From assembly GCA_013002285.1 (NCBI GenBank), contig JABDKJ010000076.1:1-64000 (forward strand): 64,000 nt of DNA, read 5' to 3'. Origin of the DNA: Flavobacteriales bacterium (lineage in GTDB: Bacteria; Bacteroidota; Bacteroidia; Flavobacteriales; JABDKJ01). A program made the translations under genes and the position numbers. The notes beneath the pieces were generated by a model, which was not told the DNA's origin, did no database searches, and saw only the letters and a list, made by a program, of their open reading frames with translations. The number at the start of each line of letters is the position of its first letter. The stretch's first letter is position 1. This document shows positions 50,565 through 59,100 of the stretch, piece after piece.

Positions 50565-51245
50565 TTACTTCTTGTCCTTACCTCTAGCTAGTACTTCATC
50601 GATCATACCATATTTCTTGGCCTCATCGCTTTTCATCCAATAATCTCGGTCCCCATCTTCCCATACCTGTTTGTATTCTTTTCCAGTATGACTTGCGATG
50701 ATCTCGTACAATTCTTTCTTTAACTTCTGGATCTCTCTAGCGGTGATCTCAATATCTGAAGCTTGTCCTTGGGCGCCACCTAATGGTTGGTGGATCATAA
50801 CTCTACTGTGAGTAAGTGCGGTTCTTTTCCCTTTTGTGCCAGCACATAAAAGTACAGCTCCCATAGATGCTGCCATACCTGTGCAGATCGTTGCGACATC
50901 AGGGTTTATGTATTGCATGGTGTCGTATATACCTAATCCTGCATAAACACCTCCTCCTGGAGTGTTCAAATATATCTGAATGTCTTTCTTAGCGTCAGAT
51001 GATTCCAGAAAGAGCAGCTGGGCCTGAATAATGTTTGCTACGTAATCATTGATAGGTACACCCAAGAAAATAATTCTATCCATCATCAATCTAGAGAATA
51101 CATCCATTGATGCAACGTTCAACTGACGTTCTTCGATAATGGTAGGCGAGATGTAATTATTGGTAACTGAAGTATATTGGTCTAGTGTCATGCTGCTGAT
51201 CCCAGCATGTTTAATAGCGTATTTTCTGAATTCGTTTGCGTCCAT
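50565..51245 (-). CDS. clpP: ATP-dependent Clp protease proteolytic subunit ClpP
   Basis: ClpP is the serine protease that partners ClpX. The catalytic triad is S127 in TGMAASMGAVL, H152 in MIHQPLGG and D201 in DGDRDYWMKSDEA. The 226-aa protein has a longer N-terminus than E. coli ClpP, with NNYISPTIIEERQLNVAS in front of the mature core; autoprocessing is possible. It lies 132 bases after tig, a gap holding an inverted repeat. Confidence 0.97.
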   Translation of the reverse strand: MDANEFRKYAIKHAGISSMTLDQYTSVTNNYISPTIIEERQLNVASMDVFSRLMMDRIIFLGVPINDYVANIIQAQLLFLESSDAKKDIQIYLNTPGGGVYAGLGIYDTMQYINPDVATICTGMAASMGAVLLCAGTKGKRTALTHSRVMIHQPLGGAQGQASDIEITAREIQKLKKELYEIIASHTGKEYKQVWEDGDRDYWMKSDEAKKYGMIDEVLARGKDKK

Positions 51246-51310
51246 TTTTATTTTTTTGTGTATAACATCGATCTATTCGGAATGTCCTTATTTAGGAATT
51301 CGAAATATAC

Positions 51311-51341
51311 ATTTTTTCCCATGCCAGAGTGACTGGAAAAA
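51311..51341 (-). repeat. nested inverted repeat upstream of clpP
   Basis: On the minus strand, TTTTTCCAG TCACT CTGG CATGGGAAAAA: an inner CCAG/CTGG arm is set inside an outer TTTTTCC/GGAAAAA arm. It lies between tig and clpP and is followed within a few bases by TATATTTC (minus strand of 51302-51309), which resembles a -7 element. It could be an operator or an RNA structure; no U-run follows, so it is not a normal terminator of tig. Confidence 0.4.
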
Positions 51342-51377
51342 GTTAAGTTTTTATAAAGGCTTGTTGGAAAAAGAGAA

Positions 51378-52727
51378 CTACTTTTTTGCCAATTCTACGA
51401 ACTTATCGAAAGACACTTCTTTTTCAGAGAGTTTCATGTTCTCTTTCAAATAGTCCTTGATCTTTCTATCAAAAATTGCATCAACCAATTTTTTTCTTTC
51501 GTCTTGGTTTTGAAGCACTCTTACAGCAGTTTCTTGCAATTCCTCATCTGCAGGAGATGGATAACCGTATTGTGCATAGTTTCTTACGATCAAAGACTTT
51601 GCTTCATTCAATACTTCGTCTTCTTCTAGCTTTAGTCCAAAGTTCTTGATCATTTCATTAGTGATCAACTGCCATTTAAGGCTCATCGCGTAGTTGTTGT
51701 AATCTTGCTCTACTTGTTCAGGAGTAACAGGCTTTTCTGAAGAACGCTGTATCCATCTTTTTAGGAATTCATCTGGAAGTTGCACCTTGTGTTTTGAGAT
51801 AAAGTGATCAGATGCATCTCTCATGAACATCCTGTCGCTTTCTGTCACATATGCATCATCTAATTGAGCCTTGATCTTCGCCTTCATCTCATCGATCGAA
51901 TTTACGTTTCCTTCTCCGTAGATCTTGTCAAAAAGTTCTTGGTTGATCTCAGACAATTCCACATGCTTGATCTCTTTGATCGTGAACTTGAATTTTGTAT
52001 TAAGGTCGTGAACCTGGTCATGGGTAATATTCAATATCCTTCCCAATTCACCGTGGTTGCTTGTAATATGTTCCGGGTCGAGATCAACCGTGTCACCGAT
52101 CTTGATGCCTGTTAGCTGTTTCTTAAGGTCTTCATTCTCAATATAGTTAAGCCCCACAGATGACTCATTCATTATACCGCCTTCTTTAATATCGCCATTC
52201 TCGTCCAACTCCACAAAAACACCTTTGATCACATCTTCATCACTTGATACCTCAGCATCCATAAGTTTTCCGTACATCTTTTGCATACGTTCCACTTCCT
52301 GATCGATCATTTTGTCATCCACTTTGATGATATAGTATTTGACCTTGTCTTTTGAACTTACTTTGACATCCAATTCTGGAGCTAAACCTAATTCATATTC
52401 GAATTCAAAGTCTTTTGGATCATCCCAGTCACCTTTTTCACCTTCAGCTAGTGGAAGAGGAGTTCCTAGAACATCGATCTTGTTCTCAGTGATGTACTTG
52501 TAAATGCTTTCGCTAAGGACTTTGTTGATCTCTTCAGCTAATAAATGTCTACCAACTTTCTTTTTTACAACACCCATAGGGATAGTCCCAGGTCTGAAAC
52601 CAGGCATATTCATTTGCTTTCTGTAAGATCTTAACGCAGTATCGTACTGTGTTGCATAATCATCAGGGCTAAGGACTATCTTTAACTTAGCGTTGAGCCT
52701 GTCAATATTTTCTTGAACAATATTCAT
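51378..52727 (-). CDS. tig: trigger factor
   Basis: Trigger factor is the ribosome-bound chaperone that meets nascent chains. The 449-aa protein has the N-terminal ribosome-binding motif (PGFRPGTIPMGVVKKKVG, the GFRxGxxP signature), a middle PPIase-like domain and a helical C-terminal chaperone domain. It starts with the Bacteroidota-type MNIVQENIDRLNAKLKI. tig, clpP and clpX share strand and order, and tRNA-Leu lies 68 bases upstream. Confidence 0.95.
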   Translation of the reverse strand: MNIVQENIDRLNAKLKIVLSPDDYATQYDTALRSYRKQMNMPGFRPGTIPMGVVKKKVGRHLLAEEINKVLSESIYKYITENKIDVLGTPLPLAEGEKGDWDDPKDFEFEYELGLAPELDVKVSSKDKVKYYIIKVDDKMIDQEVERMQKMYGKLMDAEVSSDEDVIKGVFVELDENGDIKEGGIMNESSVGLNYIENEDLKKQLTGIKIGDTVDLDPEHITSNHGELGRILNITHDQVHDLNTKFKFTIKEIKHVELSEINQELFDKIYGEGNVNSIDEMKAKIKAQLDDAYVTESDRMFMRDASDHFISKHKVQLPDEFLKRWIQRSSEKPVTPEQVEQDYNNYAMSLKWQLITNEMIKNFGLKLEEDEVLNEAKSLIVRNYAQYGYPSPADEELQETAVRVLQNQDERKKLVDAIFDRKIKDYLKENMKLSEKEVSFDKFVELAKK

Positions 52728-52795
52728 ATGTAAAAGGGTCTTTTGAAAATTAGCGTTTAGTCGTGTTAACTAAAGAATTTCGCTTGAAAAAAATG

Positions 52796-52877
52796 TGCGG
52801 ATAGAGGGAGTCGAACCCCCACACCTTGCGGCACTAGATCCTAAGTCTAGCGTGTCTACCAATTCCACCATATCCGC
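52796..52877 (-). tRNA. tRNA-Leu (anticodon TAG)
   Basis: The minus strand folds as a class II tRNA. The acceptor stem is GCGGATA / TATCCGC with discriminator A. The D-loop has AATTGGTAGAC, the anticodon stem-loop is CTAGA CTTAGGA TCTAG with anticodon TAG, the variable arm is TGCCGCAAGGTG and the T-arm is GGGGGTTCGACTCCC. The 3' CCA is not encoded. The length is 82 bases. Confidence 0.96.
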
Positions 52878-52932
52878 ATTTTTTAATGCCATCTTTTGTT
52901 CGAGTTCCGTTGAACCTTTCTAAAAAGGAGTG

Positions 52933-52940
52933 CAAAGATA
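52933..52940 (-). promoter_or_regulatory. putative -7 element of the tRNA-Leu (and tig) promoter
   Basis: The minus strand reads TATCTTTG, fitting TAnnTTTG, 55 bases before the tRNA 5' end. No clear -33 TTG is seen. The leader contains small stem-loops (CCTTTTTAGAAAGG). Confidence 0.45.
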
Positions 52941-53020
52941 CTTTTTTTATCTTTTTTCCTAAGTAATTATCATCGAAAATAAACCAATAACTTCTATTTT
53001 CGTCAGCCTTTAATTCAGCT

Positions 53021-53914
53021 ATGAAAAGCATAGATCCAAAAGAAACAACCCTTGCTAAGATGCACGGCTATTTGCTGGGCGCTATAGGCCCTAGACCAAT
53101 AGCACTTGCTAGCACAATTAATGAGAATGGAGACCCCAATTTGGCTCCGTTCAGTTTTTTTAATGTATTCAGCACAGTACCACCAATTTTGGTCTTTTCA
53201 CCAGCAAGAAGGGGAAGAGACAACACCACTAAGCACACCTATGAGAATGCTAAAGCAACTAAGGAATGTGTGATAAATGTTGTAACATATGACATTGTGC
53301 AGCAGACGTCTCTTTCAAGTACTGAATATGCTGAAGGTGTGAGCGAATTTGAGAAGGCTGGATTTACCCCAGTTCCTTCTGATATTGTGGCACCCTATAG
53401 AGTTAAAGAATCTCCAGTTCAATTTGAGTGTATAGTCAAAGATATCATCGAAATGGGAGATCATGGAGGAGCAGGAAATCTGATCATGTGCGAAGTCGTA
53501 AAAATGCACATAGACGAGTCGATCTTGGATGAGGAAGGTAGGATCGACCAAAGAAAGATCGACCTTGTAGCCAGAATGGGAGGGAACTACTACTGCCGTG
53601 CTCAGGGAGAGGCCCTGTTCGAAGTTCCTAAGCCATTACGCAATTTAGGAATAGGGGTAGATGCCCTTCCTGAAGATGTGCGAATGAGTAAAATATTAAC
53701 TGGTAACGACCTTGGTCTATTGGGTAATGTAGAAGAGGTCCCCAATGAGACAGATGTCAATGATTTTAAACTCATTGAATTAAGTGATATCTTTGTAGAG
53801 TTGCAGGATGAAGCAGGAGAGTTGGAAAAGAAATTGCATCAAAGGGCCCATGACTACCTAGAAAAAGGTCAGGTTGATGAGGCTTGGAAAACTTTACTTT
53901 CTTACAATAATTAA
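53021..53914 (+). CDS. flavin reductase-like (FMN-binding split-barrel) protein
   Basis: The 297-aa protein has a flavin reductase-like FMN-binding domain in its first 200 residues: RPIALASTINENGDPNLAPFSFF in parts (NLAPFSFFNVFSTVPP), ILVFSPARRGRDNTTKHT, ECVINVV, and the C-terminal RMGGNYYCRAQGEALFEVPKP in parts. A helical tail of about 90 residues follows. The substrate is unknown, and so is the partner enzyme. It lies 12 bases before the DUF3127 gene on the same strand. Confidence 0.9.
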   Translation: MKSIDPKETTLAKMHGYLLGAIGPRPIALASTINENGDPNLAPFSFFNVFSTVPPILVFSPARRGRDNTTKHTYENAKATKECVINVVTYDIVQQTSLSSTEYAEGVSEFEKAGFTPVPSDIVAPYRVKESPVQFECIVKDIIEMGDHGGAGNLIMCEVVKMHIDESILDEEGRIDQRKIDLVARMGGNYYCRAQGEALFEVPKPLRNLGIGVDALPEDVRMSKILTGNDLGLLGNVEEVPNETDVNDFKLIELSDIFVELQDEAGELEKKLHQRAHDYLEKGQVDEAWKTLLSYNN

Positions 53915-53926
53915 TACTTTTTTTAG

Positions 53927-54298
53927 ATGTTTACAATAGAGGGAAAATTAAAGAGGATCAGTGAAACACAGCAGGTGACTGACTCATTCAAGAAAAGAGA
54001 ATTTGTGATCACTCAGGACTCAGGACCATATCCACAATACATTTCATTTCAGTTGGTACAAGACAACTGTGGACTAATTGATGGAATGCAAGAAGGAGAC
54101 GAAGTAAAAATAAATTTTGATGTTAGAGGTCGCGAATGGACGGCTCCTGATGGACAAGTTAAATACTTCAATTCTTTGAATGCATGGAGAATGGAAAAAG
54201 TAGGTGGTGGTGCTGATCAACCTCCCTTACCAGAAGTGGCTCCACCACCCGCAGAAGAACCAGCTCTACCTGAAGAAGAGGACGATCTTCCATTTTAG
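53927..54298 (+). CDS. DUF3127 protein (OB-fold-like, single-strand-binding type)
   Basis: The 123-aa protein is a DUF3127 member: FTIEGKLKRISETQQVTDSF, FKKREFVITQD, YPQYISFQLVQD and VKINFDVRGREW. The pattern is that of an OB fold related to single-strand DNA-binding proteins. The tail is acidic and Pro-rich, ending EEDDLPF, very like the SSB C-terminal tip (DDDIPF) that recruits DNA-repair partners. A DNA role is inferred. It ends against the convergent ABC permease gene with a four-base overlap. Confidence 0.9.
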   Translation: MFTIEGKLKRISETQQVTDSFKKREFVITQDSGPYPQYISFQLVQDNCGLIDGMQEGDEVKINFDVRGREWTAPDGQVKYFNSLNAWRMEKVGGGADQPPLPEVAPPPAEEPALPEEEDDLPF

Positions 54299-55434
54299 GT
54301 TTTTGCAGAGCGCACGTCCAGTGCATCTCTCAAGCCATTTCCAACCAGCGTAAAAGCGAGGACTAAAAGCATTATACAAAGACCTGGTAAAATTGCAAGG
54401 TAAGCGAGATCCGTGGTGATGTAAGAATAATGCTCTTTGATCATATAGCCCCAAGAGGGCATAGGAACCTGTGTTCCAATTCCTAAGAAACTCAGACCAG
54501 CTTCTAATAGAATAGCCGTAGCAAAGTTTGCTGCAGATATGACGATAACAGGGTCAATGGAATTGGGCAACACATGTTTACTGATGATCCGCCAATTTGA
54601 ATAGCCTAAAGCTTTTGCGGCTTCTACATATTCTTTTTCCTTTATGCTCAGTATTTCTCCTCTGACAACACGAGCAACTTCCACCCACATGGTAAGTCCA
54701 ACGGCAATGAAAACTTGAATGAAGCCTTTGCCGAAAAGTAAAGTAAGCGCAATGACGATAAGAAGAGTAGGTATAGACCAAATGACATTGATAAACCACA
54801 TGACGATATTATCAACCCAACCTCCGAAATATCCGGCAATACTTCCTAGAGTAAGGCCAATAATAAGCGATATGAGAACTGCAATAAGACCCACTGATAG
54901 TGAAATTATAGTGCCCCCGAGTAAACGGCTGAGCATGTCCCTTCCAAACTTATCAGTACCTAGAACATAGCGTTTGGAAATGATGAGTTCCTGAGTAATA
55001 TATGTCTGAGGATCTCCCTTGAAATTGGGACCTACGACTTCCTCAAATGAATAGGCAGTCAGTCTTCCTTGTTTTTCATTGTTCTTTCCGTTAATTTCTT
55101 CTAGGATCACAGTTCCGTTCTCGATCTTATATGAGTGAAAAGGGTATAGGTCGTATTCACTTGAAAGACCTCCAAAAAAAAGCCCCTTTCCGAACAAAGA
55201 TCCTTCAGTGAGTGTAGAACTATGGACTTTTAGGAAATGTCCTACAAAACCAGGTTTCTTTTGAGCATAGGGCAGTGTCTTAAGGTCTGCATTATGAGTG
55301 CTGTCTGGCCGTATATAAGCTCCAAGGATTGAAATAAGAATAGCCCCAAAAATGATGAAAGTTCCAAAAATGGTTGCTTTGTCTCGTTTCAATTTCTTGA
55401 AAATGCCTCCCCAATATGTGTCTTGTTCGCTCAA
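54295..55434 (-). CDS. DppC-type ABC transporter permease with periplasmic insert
   Basis: The 379-aa permease is of the peptide/nickel DppC type (LGTDKFGRDMLSRLLGGT, LEAGLSFLGIGTQVPMPSWG). Between its first membrane helix (about residues 18-40) and the rest lies an unusual segment of about 110 residues (41-150) that should be periplasmic. The core has the EAA loop (EAAKALGYSNWRIISKHVLPN in part: KALGYSNWRIISKH). No partner permease, ATPase or binding protein is near; instead it is translationally coupled (ATGA) to a glycosyltransferase. Confidence 0.9.
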   Translation of the reverse strand: MSEQDTYWGGIFKKLKRDKATIFGTFIIFGAILISILGAYIRPDSTHNADLKTLPYAQKKPGFVGHFLKVHSSTLTEGSLFGKGLFFGGLSSEYDLYPFHSYKIENGTVILEEINGKNNEKQGRLTAYSFEEVVGPNFKGDPQTYITQELIISKRYVLGTDKFGRDMLSRLLGGTIISLSVGLIAVLISLIIGLTLGSIAGYFGGWVDNIVMWFINVIWSIPTLLIVIALTLLFGKGFIQVFIAVGLTMWVEVARVVRGEILSIKEKEYVEAAKALGYSNWRIISKHVLPNSIDPVIVISAANFATAILLEAGLSFLGIGTQVPMPSWGYMIKEHYSYITTDLAYLAILPGLCIMLLVLAFTLVGNGLRDALDVRSAKT

Positions 55435-56558
55435 TTAATTTTAATCTCCCTTTCTTTCCAAGCGCTAGTCTTTTTAAAACTGAGAATCAATATTAAAAGA
55501 ACATAAAAAGGATAAGCGATGGCCAAAATGGGGTAGAATAATATCAAAGATCGCTTTCTGAAATACGAAAGTGCAGGCCATAAAAAGAAAATATCCAGAA
55601 AGACTTTTGATGACGCAAAAACATGAAATAGAGGAACGGGTGCAGAGTATCCCTTAAATATCTGAACTAAGGAAATAGCAAAAAGCACATTGACCAAGAT
55701 CGCAAAAAGTCCTGCTAGAAGTGAAGTAATGGTGCCGTTGACCCTAGTTTTACCGGCCCATCTTAGGCGTTGGGTAAACAGCTCTTTAAGTGTGGTAGCT
55801 GATCGTGTGCTCACTTTTAGCCAAGGTCTGAGAAAGGCCTTGACTTTTCCAGTTTTCGAGAAATGCTCCACCAATTTCATGTCATCTCCCGATGCGGTTT
55901 TGGTCCATGAGTTACTCGCAGCCAGGTCAGAAAGTCCTTCTTTTTTGTAAATGAGATGAGCTCCATTGGCCAATATGGCTTTTCCAAGGCCCGCACTTCC
56001 AAAAGTGGTCATAGAGAGGGCCATGAATTCTAATGAGGAAATGGCCTGCCATATACTCTTGTATTCGAATTCGATCGGTAAAATGCACAGATCCGCTTTT
56101 CCGATCAGGGGAGAAATGCTTTCAGCCCATTTATCATGCAAGAAGACGTCTGCATCTAGTTGAACGATATAACCTGTATCTAGCCGAGACCATGCCTTTT
56201 TTAATGCGTCTTTCTTTCCTTTTTCTTGAGGACCTAGATCGATCAGTTCAACAGGCAAATGACCACTGTAGTTTTTTATGATCTCAACTGAAGGGACATC
56301 TGAGTGGTCGTTTACAAATAGGATCTTCTGGAGTCCTTTGCTAAAGTTCTGCCCTTCTAAACTAGAAAGCAAAAGAGGCAGAGTATCTTTCTCATTTCGA
56401 AATGGGATGAGGACGCTGTAACTGTGTTCCTGTGGTCCATCCTCCAAGCGTTGCCCTTTCACTTTGTACCATCCCCACACCAAGAAAATGATCAATAGCC
56501 CATAAGCGAAAATGATCAAATGCATGATCACGGATATTTCAGGTGAAATTGAGGTCAT
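55431..56558 (-). CDS. glycosyltransferase family 2
   Basis: The 375-aa membrane protein has an N-terminal membrane helix, a GT-A domain (YSVLIPFRNEKDTLPLLL, VNDHSD, the DxD-like QLDADVF), a QxxRW-like motif (TQRLRWAGK) and C-terminal membrane helices. It is a processive-type inverting transferase. It overlaps the flippase-like gene and the ABC permease gene by four bases each, so the three form an operon that may make and move a glycolipid or polysaccharide (inference). Confidence 0.92.
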   Translation of the reverse strand: MTSISPEISVIMHLIIFAYGLLIIFLVWGWYKVKGQRLEDGPQEHSYSVLIPFRNEKDTLPLLLSSLEGQNFSKGLQKILFVNDHSDVPSVEIIKNYSGHLPVELIDLGPQEKGKKDALKKAWSRLDTGYIVQLDADVFLHDKWAESISPLIGKADLCILPIEFEYKSIWQAISSLEFMALSMTTFGSAGLGKAILANGAHLIYKKEGLSDLAASNSWTKTASGDDMKLVEHFSKTGKVKAFLRPWLKVSTRSATTLKELFTQRLRWAGKTRVNGTITSLLAGLFAILVNVLFAISLVQIFKGYSAPVPLFHVFASSKVFLDIFFLWPALSYFRKRSLILFYPILAIAYPFYVLLILILSFKKTSAWKEREIKIN

Positions 56559-57529
56559 GTTCTCACTCGTTTAGCAAGTAAAAAAAAGCTACCCATAAGC
56601 GCTGGTATACAGAGATTTACAACCCATAGAACAAGGGATGGCCATATAACTTGGAATTGTTCATCTGTTCCAAGATCTCCCGGATAAAAAGAAGAAATGA
56701 CCATGATAGAGATCAATTCTCTTGGGCCCAAATTTCCCAACCATAAAGAGGGGAGAAGCCCCATGATAAAATAAATGATGAATACACATAATAACAATTG
56801 CATCAGTGGCATTTGCAATGATGAAATAGATAGGAGCAAGGCGAATTGAAGGCTAAAAACCAAATAGCGAAGAACACTGAGCGAGATCACCTTAATGCGC
56901 TGTTCGTTACGTATTTCCTGGAAGGGTTGAGCGATCTCTTTGAAAACAGTTTTTTTAAGATCTATCCTTGCAAACCACTGAGACTTGAAGTAAAGAAGGA
57001 AGAAGACTGCGCTTGCTGCGATCCCTAAAGTAATAATGAGTGTTTTATGCTCTATAAAGTTTTTAGGAAAAAGGCAAATGCTTAAGGCAAGAAGCCCTGT
57101 GATCAATGATACTAAAGTCTGTGCAAAGCCTCCAAGGATGGACATTCCGGTGCCTTGCCCTCGATTTCTGCTTTCCAGGAAAAGTACGCGACCTATGAAC
57201 GATCCACTTCGATTTGGACTTACAAAGCTCACTGCACTTCCAGCTAGCACTGAACGGAATGCTTTACTGTATTCCAGTTGTTCGTACGGCTTCATTAATA
57301 TCTGCCATTTGCGCGTTTCGAGATCCCAGTTTAAAAAGGACATTGCCCCAACTAGTAGAAAGACTAGCAGTGAGTTTGTACTGCTGAACAAGGTGCCTAG
57401 AAAAGTAGAAATATCCTTATGCTCGCTGTGTGAAAGTTTTTGGTAGATGACGTAAATAGCAGCAAGGAAAATGAGAAATTTAAACGCAATAATGAAGGGC
57501 CGTAAACGAGTTGTTTTTATCGGAGGCAT
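56555..57529 (-). CDS. flippase-like membrane protein (LPG synthase TM / UPF0104 family)
   Basis: The product of about 324 aa has about eight membrane helices and the family marks [27 protein letters not shown] in parts ([16 protein letters not shown]) and [18 protein letters not shown]. Proteins of this family are suggested to move lipids or lipid-linked compounds. The frame is open to 57763, but the upstream part is unlike a membrane protein and overlaps ruvC. The ATG at 57529 ([12 protein letters not shown]), just before the first helix, is clearly the start. It is the first gene of the operon with the GT2 and ABC permease genes. Confidence 0.88.
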   Translation of the reverse strand: MPPIKTTRLRPFIIAFKFLIFLAAIYVIYQKLSHSEHKDISTFLGTLFSSTNSLLVFLLVGAMSFLNWDLETRKWQILMKPYEQLEYSKAFRSVLAGSAVSFVSPNRSGSFIGRVLFLESRNRGQGTGMSILGGFAQTLVSLITGLLALSICLFPKNFIEHKTLIITLGIAASAVFFLLYFKSQWFARIDLKKTVFKEIAQPFQEIRNEQRIKVISLSVLRYLVFSLQFALLLSISSLQMPLMQLLLCVFIIYFIMGLLPSLWLGNLGPRELISIMVISSFYPGDLGTDEQFQVIWPSLVLWVVNLCIPALMGSFFLLAKRVRT

Positions 57530-57552
57530 TTTGTTGTTGACATGGCTAGACT

Positions 57553-57560
57553 CAAATATA
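57553..57560 (-). promoter_or_regulatory. putative -7 element of the flippase-GT2-permease operon
   Basis: The minus strand reads TATATTTG, a TAnnTTTG match, 24 bases before the 57529 start. It lies in the upstream end of the longer ruvC reading frame, which further favours the later ruvC start at 57572. Confidence 0.4.
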
Positions 57561-57571
57561 GTCAAAGATCT

Positions 57572-58129
57572 ATGAAGAGAGAGAAGATCATATTGGGCGT
57601 GGATCCTGGAACCACGATAATGGGTTACGGGCTTATGTGCGTTTCCGGAAAAAAGACCGAAATGCTGAACATGGGTGTGATACGATTGAGCAAATTGGAA
57701 ACACATTCGGAAAAATTGGAGCGTATTTTTTCTCGTATTGCAGGTATCATAGACGAATTTCAACCCAATGAAATGGCGATAGAGGCTCCTTTTTTTGGGA
57801 AGAACGTCCAGAGTATGTTGAAATTAGGAAGGGCCCAGGGAGTTGCAATAGCTGCGGCATTGAGTAAGAATGTACCTTACATCGAATATGCACCTCGAAG
57901 GATAAAACAAGCCATTACTGGAAATGGTAATGCTTCTAAGGAACAGGTAGCAGCTATGCTCCAGAATATTTTCAAGATCGTTGAAATGCCAAAAGAACAT
58001 GATGCTACAGATGGCTTAGCTGTTGCTTTATGTCACCATTTTTCTGCTGGAAAGGTTTTGGGGAATGGGAAAAGCTTTACTGGCTGGAAGGCTTTTGTTC
58101 AGGATCAGAAGCACAGAGTAAAGGAATGA
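57572..58129 (+). CDS. ruvC: crossover junction endodeoxyribonuclease RuvC
   Basis: RuvC cuts Holliday junctions. The 185-aa RNase H-fold protein shows [12 protein letters not shown] (first Asp), [23 protein letters not shown] in part ([11 protein letters not shown], the catalytic Glu), and [13 protein letters not shown] with the final Asp. The frame opens at an ATG at 57542, but the ATG at 57572 ([13 protein letters not shown]) fits the family length and avoids the divergent promoter. It is convergent with the HIT gene with no gap. Confidence 0.95.
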   Translation: MKREKIILGVDPGTTIMGYGLMCVSGKKTEMLNMGVIRLSKLETHSEKLERIFSRIAGIIDEFQPNEMAIEAPFFGKNVQSMLKLGRAQGVAIAAALSKNVPYIEYAPRRIKQAITGNGNASKEQVAAMLQNIFKIVEMPKEHDATDGLAVALCHHFSAGKVLGNGKSFTGWKAFVQDQKHRVKE

Positions 58130-58519
58130 TCAGTTAGCGTTTATCCGATCAGCGATGCTTTTCAATTCCTCTTGTTCTAATTTAAGTTTGGGTTTGGAAA
58201 AATTCATATCCTCTAAAGAATTGATGGGGATGAGATGAATGTGTGCATGCGGCACTTCCAAACCAATTACTGAAACGCCAATGCGTTCGCAATGAATGGC
58301 CTTCTCTATTTTCTTTGCCACTTGTTTAGCGAAAACATGCATTCTTGAGAGCAGATCATCATCGATGTCAAAAATGTAGTCTACTTCTTTTTTTGGAATG
58401 ACCAAAGTATGGCCTTTAGCCAAAGGCATAATGTCTAAGAATGCCAAAAAGTCTTCGTCTTCGGCAATTTTAAATGCAGGAATTTCTCCCTTTACTATTT
58501 GAGTAAAAATGGTAGCCAT
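58130..58519 (-). CDS. HIT-family hydrolase
   Basis: The 129-aa protein is a histidine-triad protein with HAHIHLIPI (HxHxHxx) near the C-terminus and IVKGEIPAFKIAED at its N-terminus, typical of Hint/HinT-like AMP-lysine or nucleoside-phosphoramidate hydrolases. It shares one base with the greA stop (TAATG), so it is coupled to greA. Confidence 0.95.
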   Translation of the reverse strand: MATIFTQIVKGEIPAFKIAEDEDFLAFLDIMPLAKGHTLVIPKKEVDYIFDIDDDLLSRMHVFAKQVAKKIEKAIHCERIGVSVIGLEVPHAHIHLIPINSLEDMNFSKPKLKLEQEELKSIADRINAN

Positions 58520-59007
58520 TAGCGGCTGATATTCAAGATCTTGAATTTGATCTTTCCTGCTGGTATTTCAATTTCTGCAATATCACCAACTTCCTTTCCG
58601 ATCAGTCCTTTTCCGATAGGAGAGTCCACAGAGATCTTCTTTGCCGCTAGGTTTGCTTCATTCTCTGCAACCAGCGTATATTCCATCTCCATTTTATTGG
58701 ACATGTTCAAGATCTTGACCTTAGAGAGTATCAGGACTTTGGAATTATCCATCTGAGATTCATCGATCAAACGTGCATTAGCCATGAGCGATTCCAGCTG
58801 GCCTATTTTCAGCTCTAAAAGGCCCTGAGCCTCTTTAGCAGCATCGTATTCAGCATTCTCAGAAAGATCGCCTTTATCACGTGCATCTGCGATCTGTTGA
58901 GAGATCTTTGGTCTTTCAACGCTTTTCAGCTGATGCAATTCTTCCTTTAAATTATTTAAGCCCTCTTCAGTATAATATGTTATCTGGCTCGACATAATAG
59001 TTGACAT
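58519..59007 (-). CDS. greA: transcription elongation factor GreA
   Basis: GreA rescues backtracked RNA polymerase by stimulating its RNA cleavage. The 162-aa protein has the N-terminal coiled coil (RPKISQQIADARDKGDLSENAEYDAAKEAQG in parts: DKGDLSENAEYDAAKEAQ), whose tip acids D and E contact the active site, and the C-terminal FKBP-like domain (SPIGKGLIGKEVGDIAEIEIPAG in part). Two ATG codons (59007 and 58995) are possible starts; the first has an A-rich upstream. The leader carries a hairpin plus U-run. Confidence 0.96.
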   Translation of the reverse strand: MSTIMSSQITYYTEEGLNNLKEELHQLKSVERPKISQQIADARDKGDLSENAEYDAAKEAQGLLELKIGQLESLMANARLIDESQMDNSKVLILSKVKILNMSNKMEMEYTLVAENEANLAAKKISVDSPIGKGLIGKEVGDIAEIEIPAGKIKFKILNISR

Positions 59008-59027
59008 TTATAGTGTTCAGTTTAAAC

Positions 59028-59058
59028 CAAAAAAAAATAGACCCTCATAAAGAGGGTA
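59028..59058 (-). terminator. terminator hairpin between the PorV-like gene and greA
   Basis: On the minus strand ACCCTC TTTAT GAGGGT is followed by CTATTTTTTTTT. The six-base GC-rich stem plus U-run is a plausible intrinsic terminator. It lies only 20 bases before greA and just after a -7 element, so it may serve as both terminator for the gene upstream and an attenuator in the greA leader. Confidence 0.75.
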
Positions 59059-59070
59059 CTATTCAATCTT

Positions 59071-59078
59071 CAAATATA
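59071..59078 (-). promoter_or_regulatory. putative -7 element of the greA promoter
   Basis: The minus strand reads TATATTTG, a TAnnTTTG match, 63 bases upstream of the greA start. The predicted transcript start (about 59064) lies just before the hairpin at 59057-59041. Confidence 0.45.
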
Positions 59079-59100
59079 AGAAAATTTGAGAATTTCTTGT

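Noticed and set aside
52834..53031. A 65-aa minus-strand frame ending inside the tRNA-Leu gene
   Set aside because: It overlaps a clear tRNA and its promoter region; the C-terminal part is translated tRNA sequence.
56555..57763. The longer start at 57763 for the flippase-like protein
   Set aside because: The extra 78 residues overlap ruvC, lack membrane character and precede a good ATG right before the first helix.
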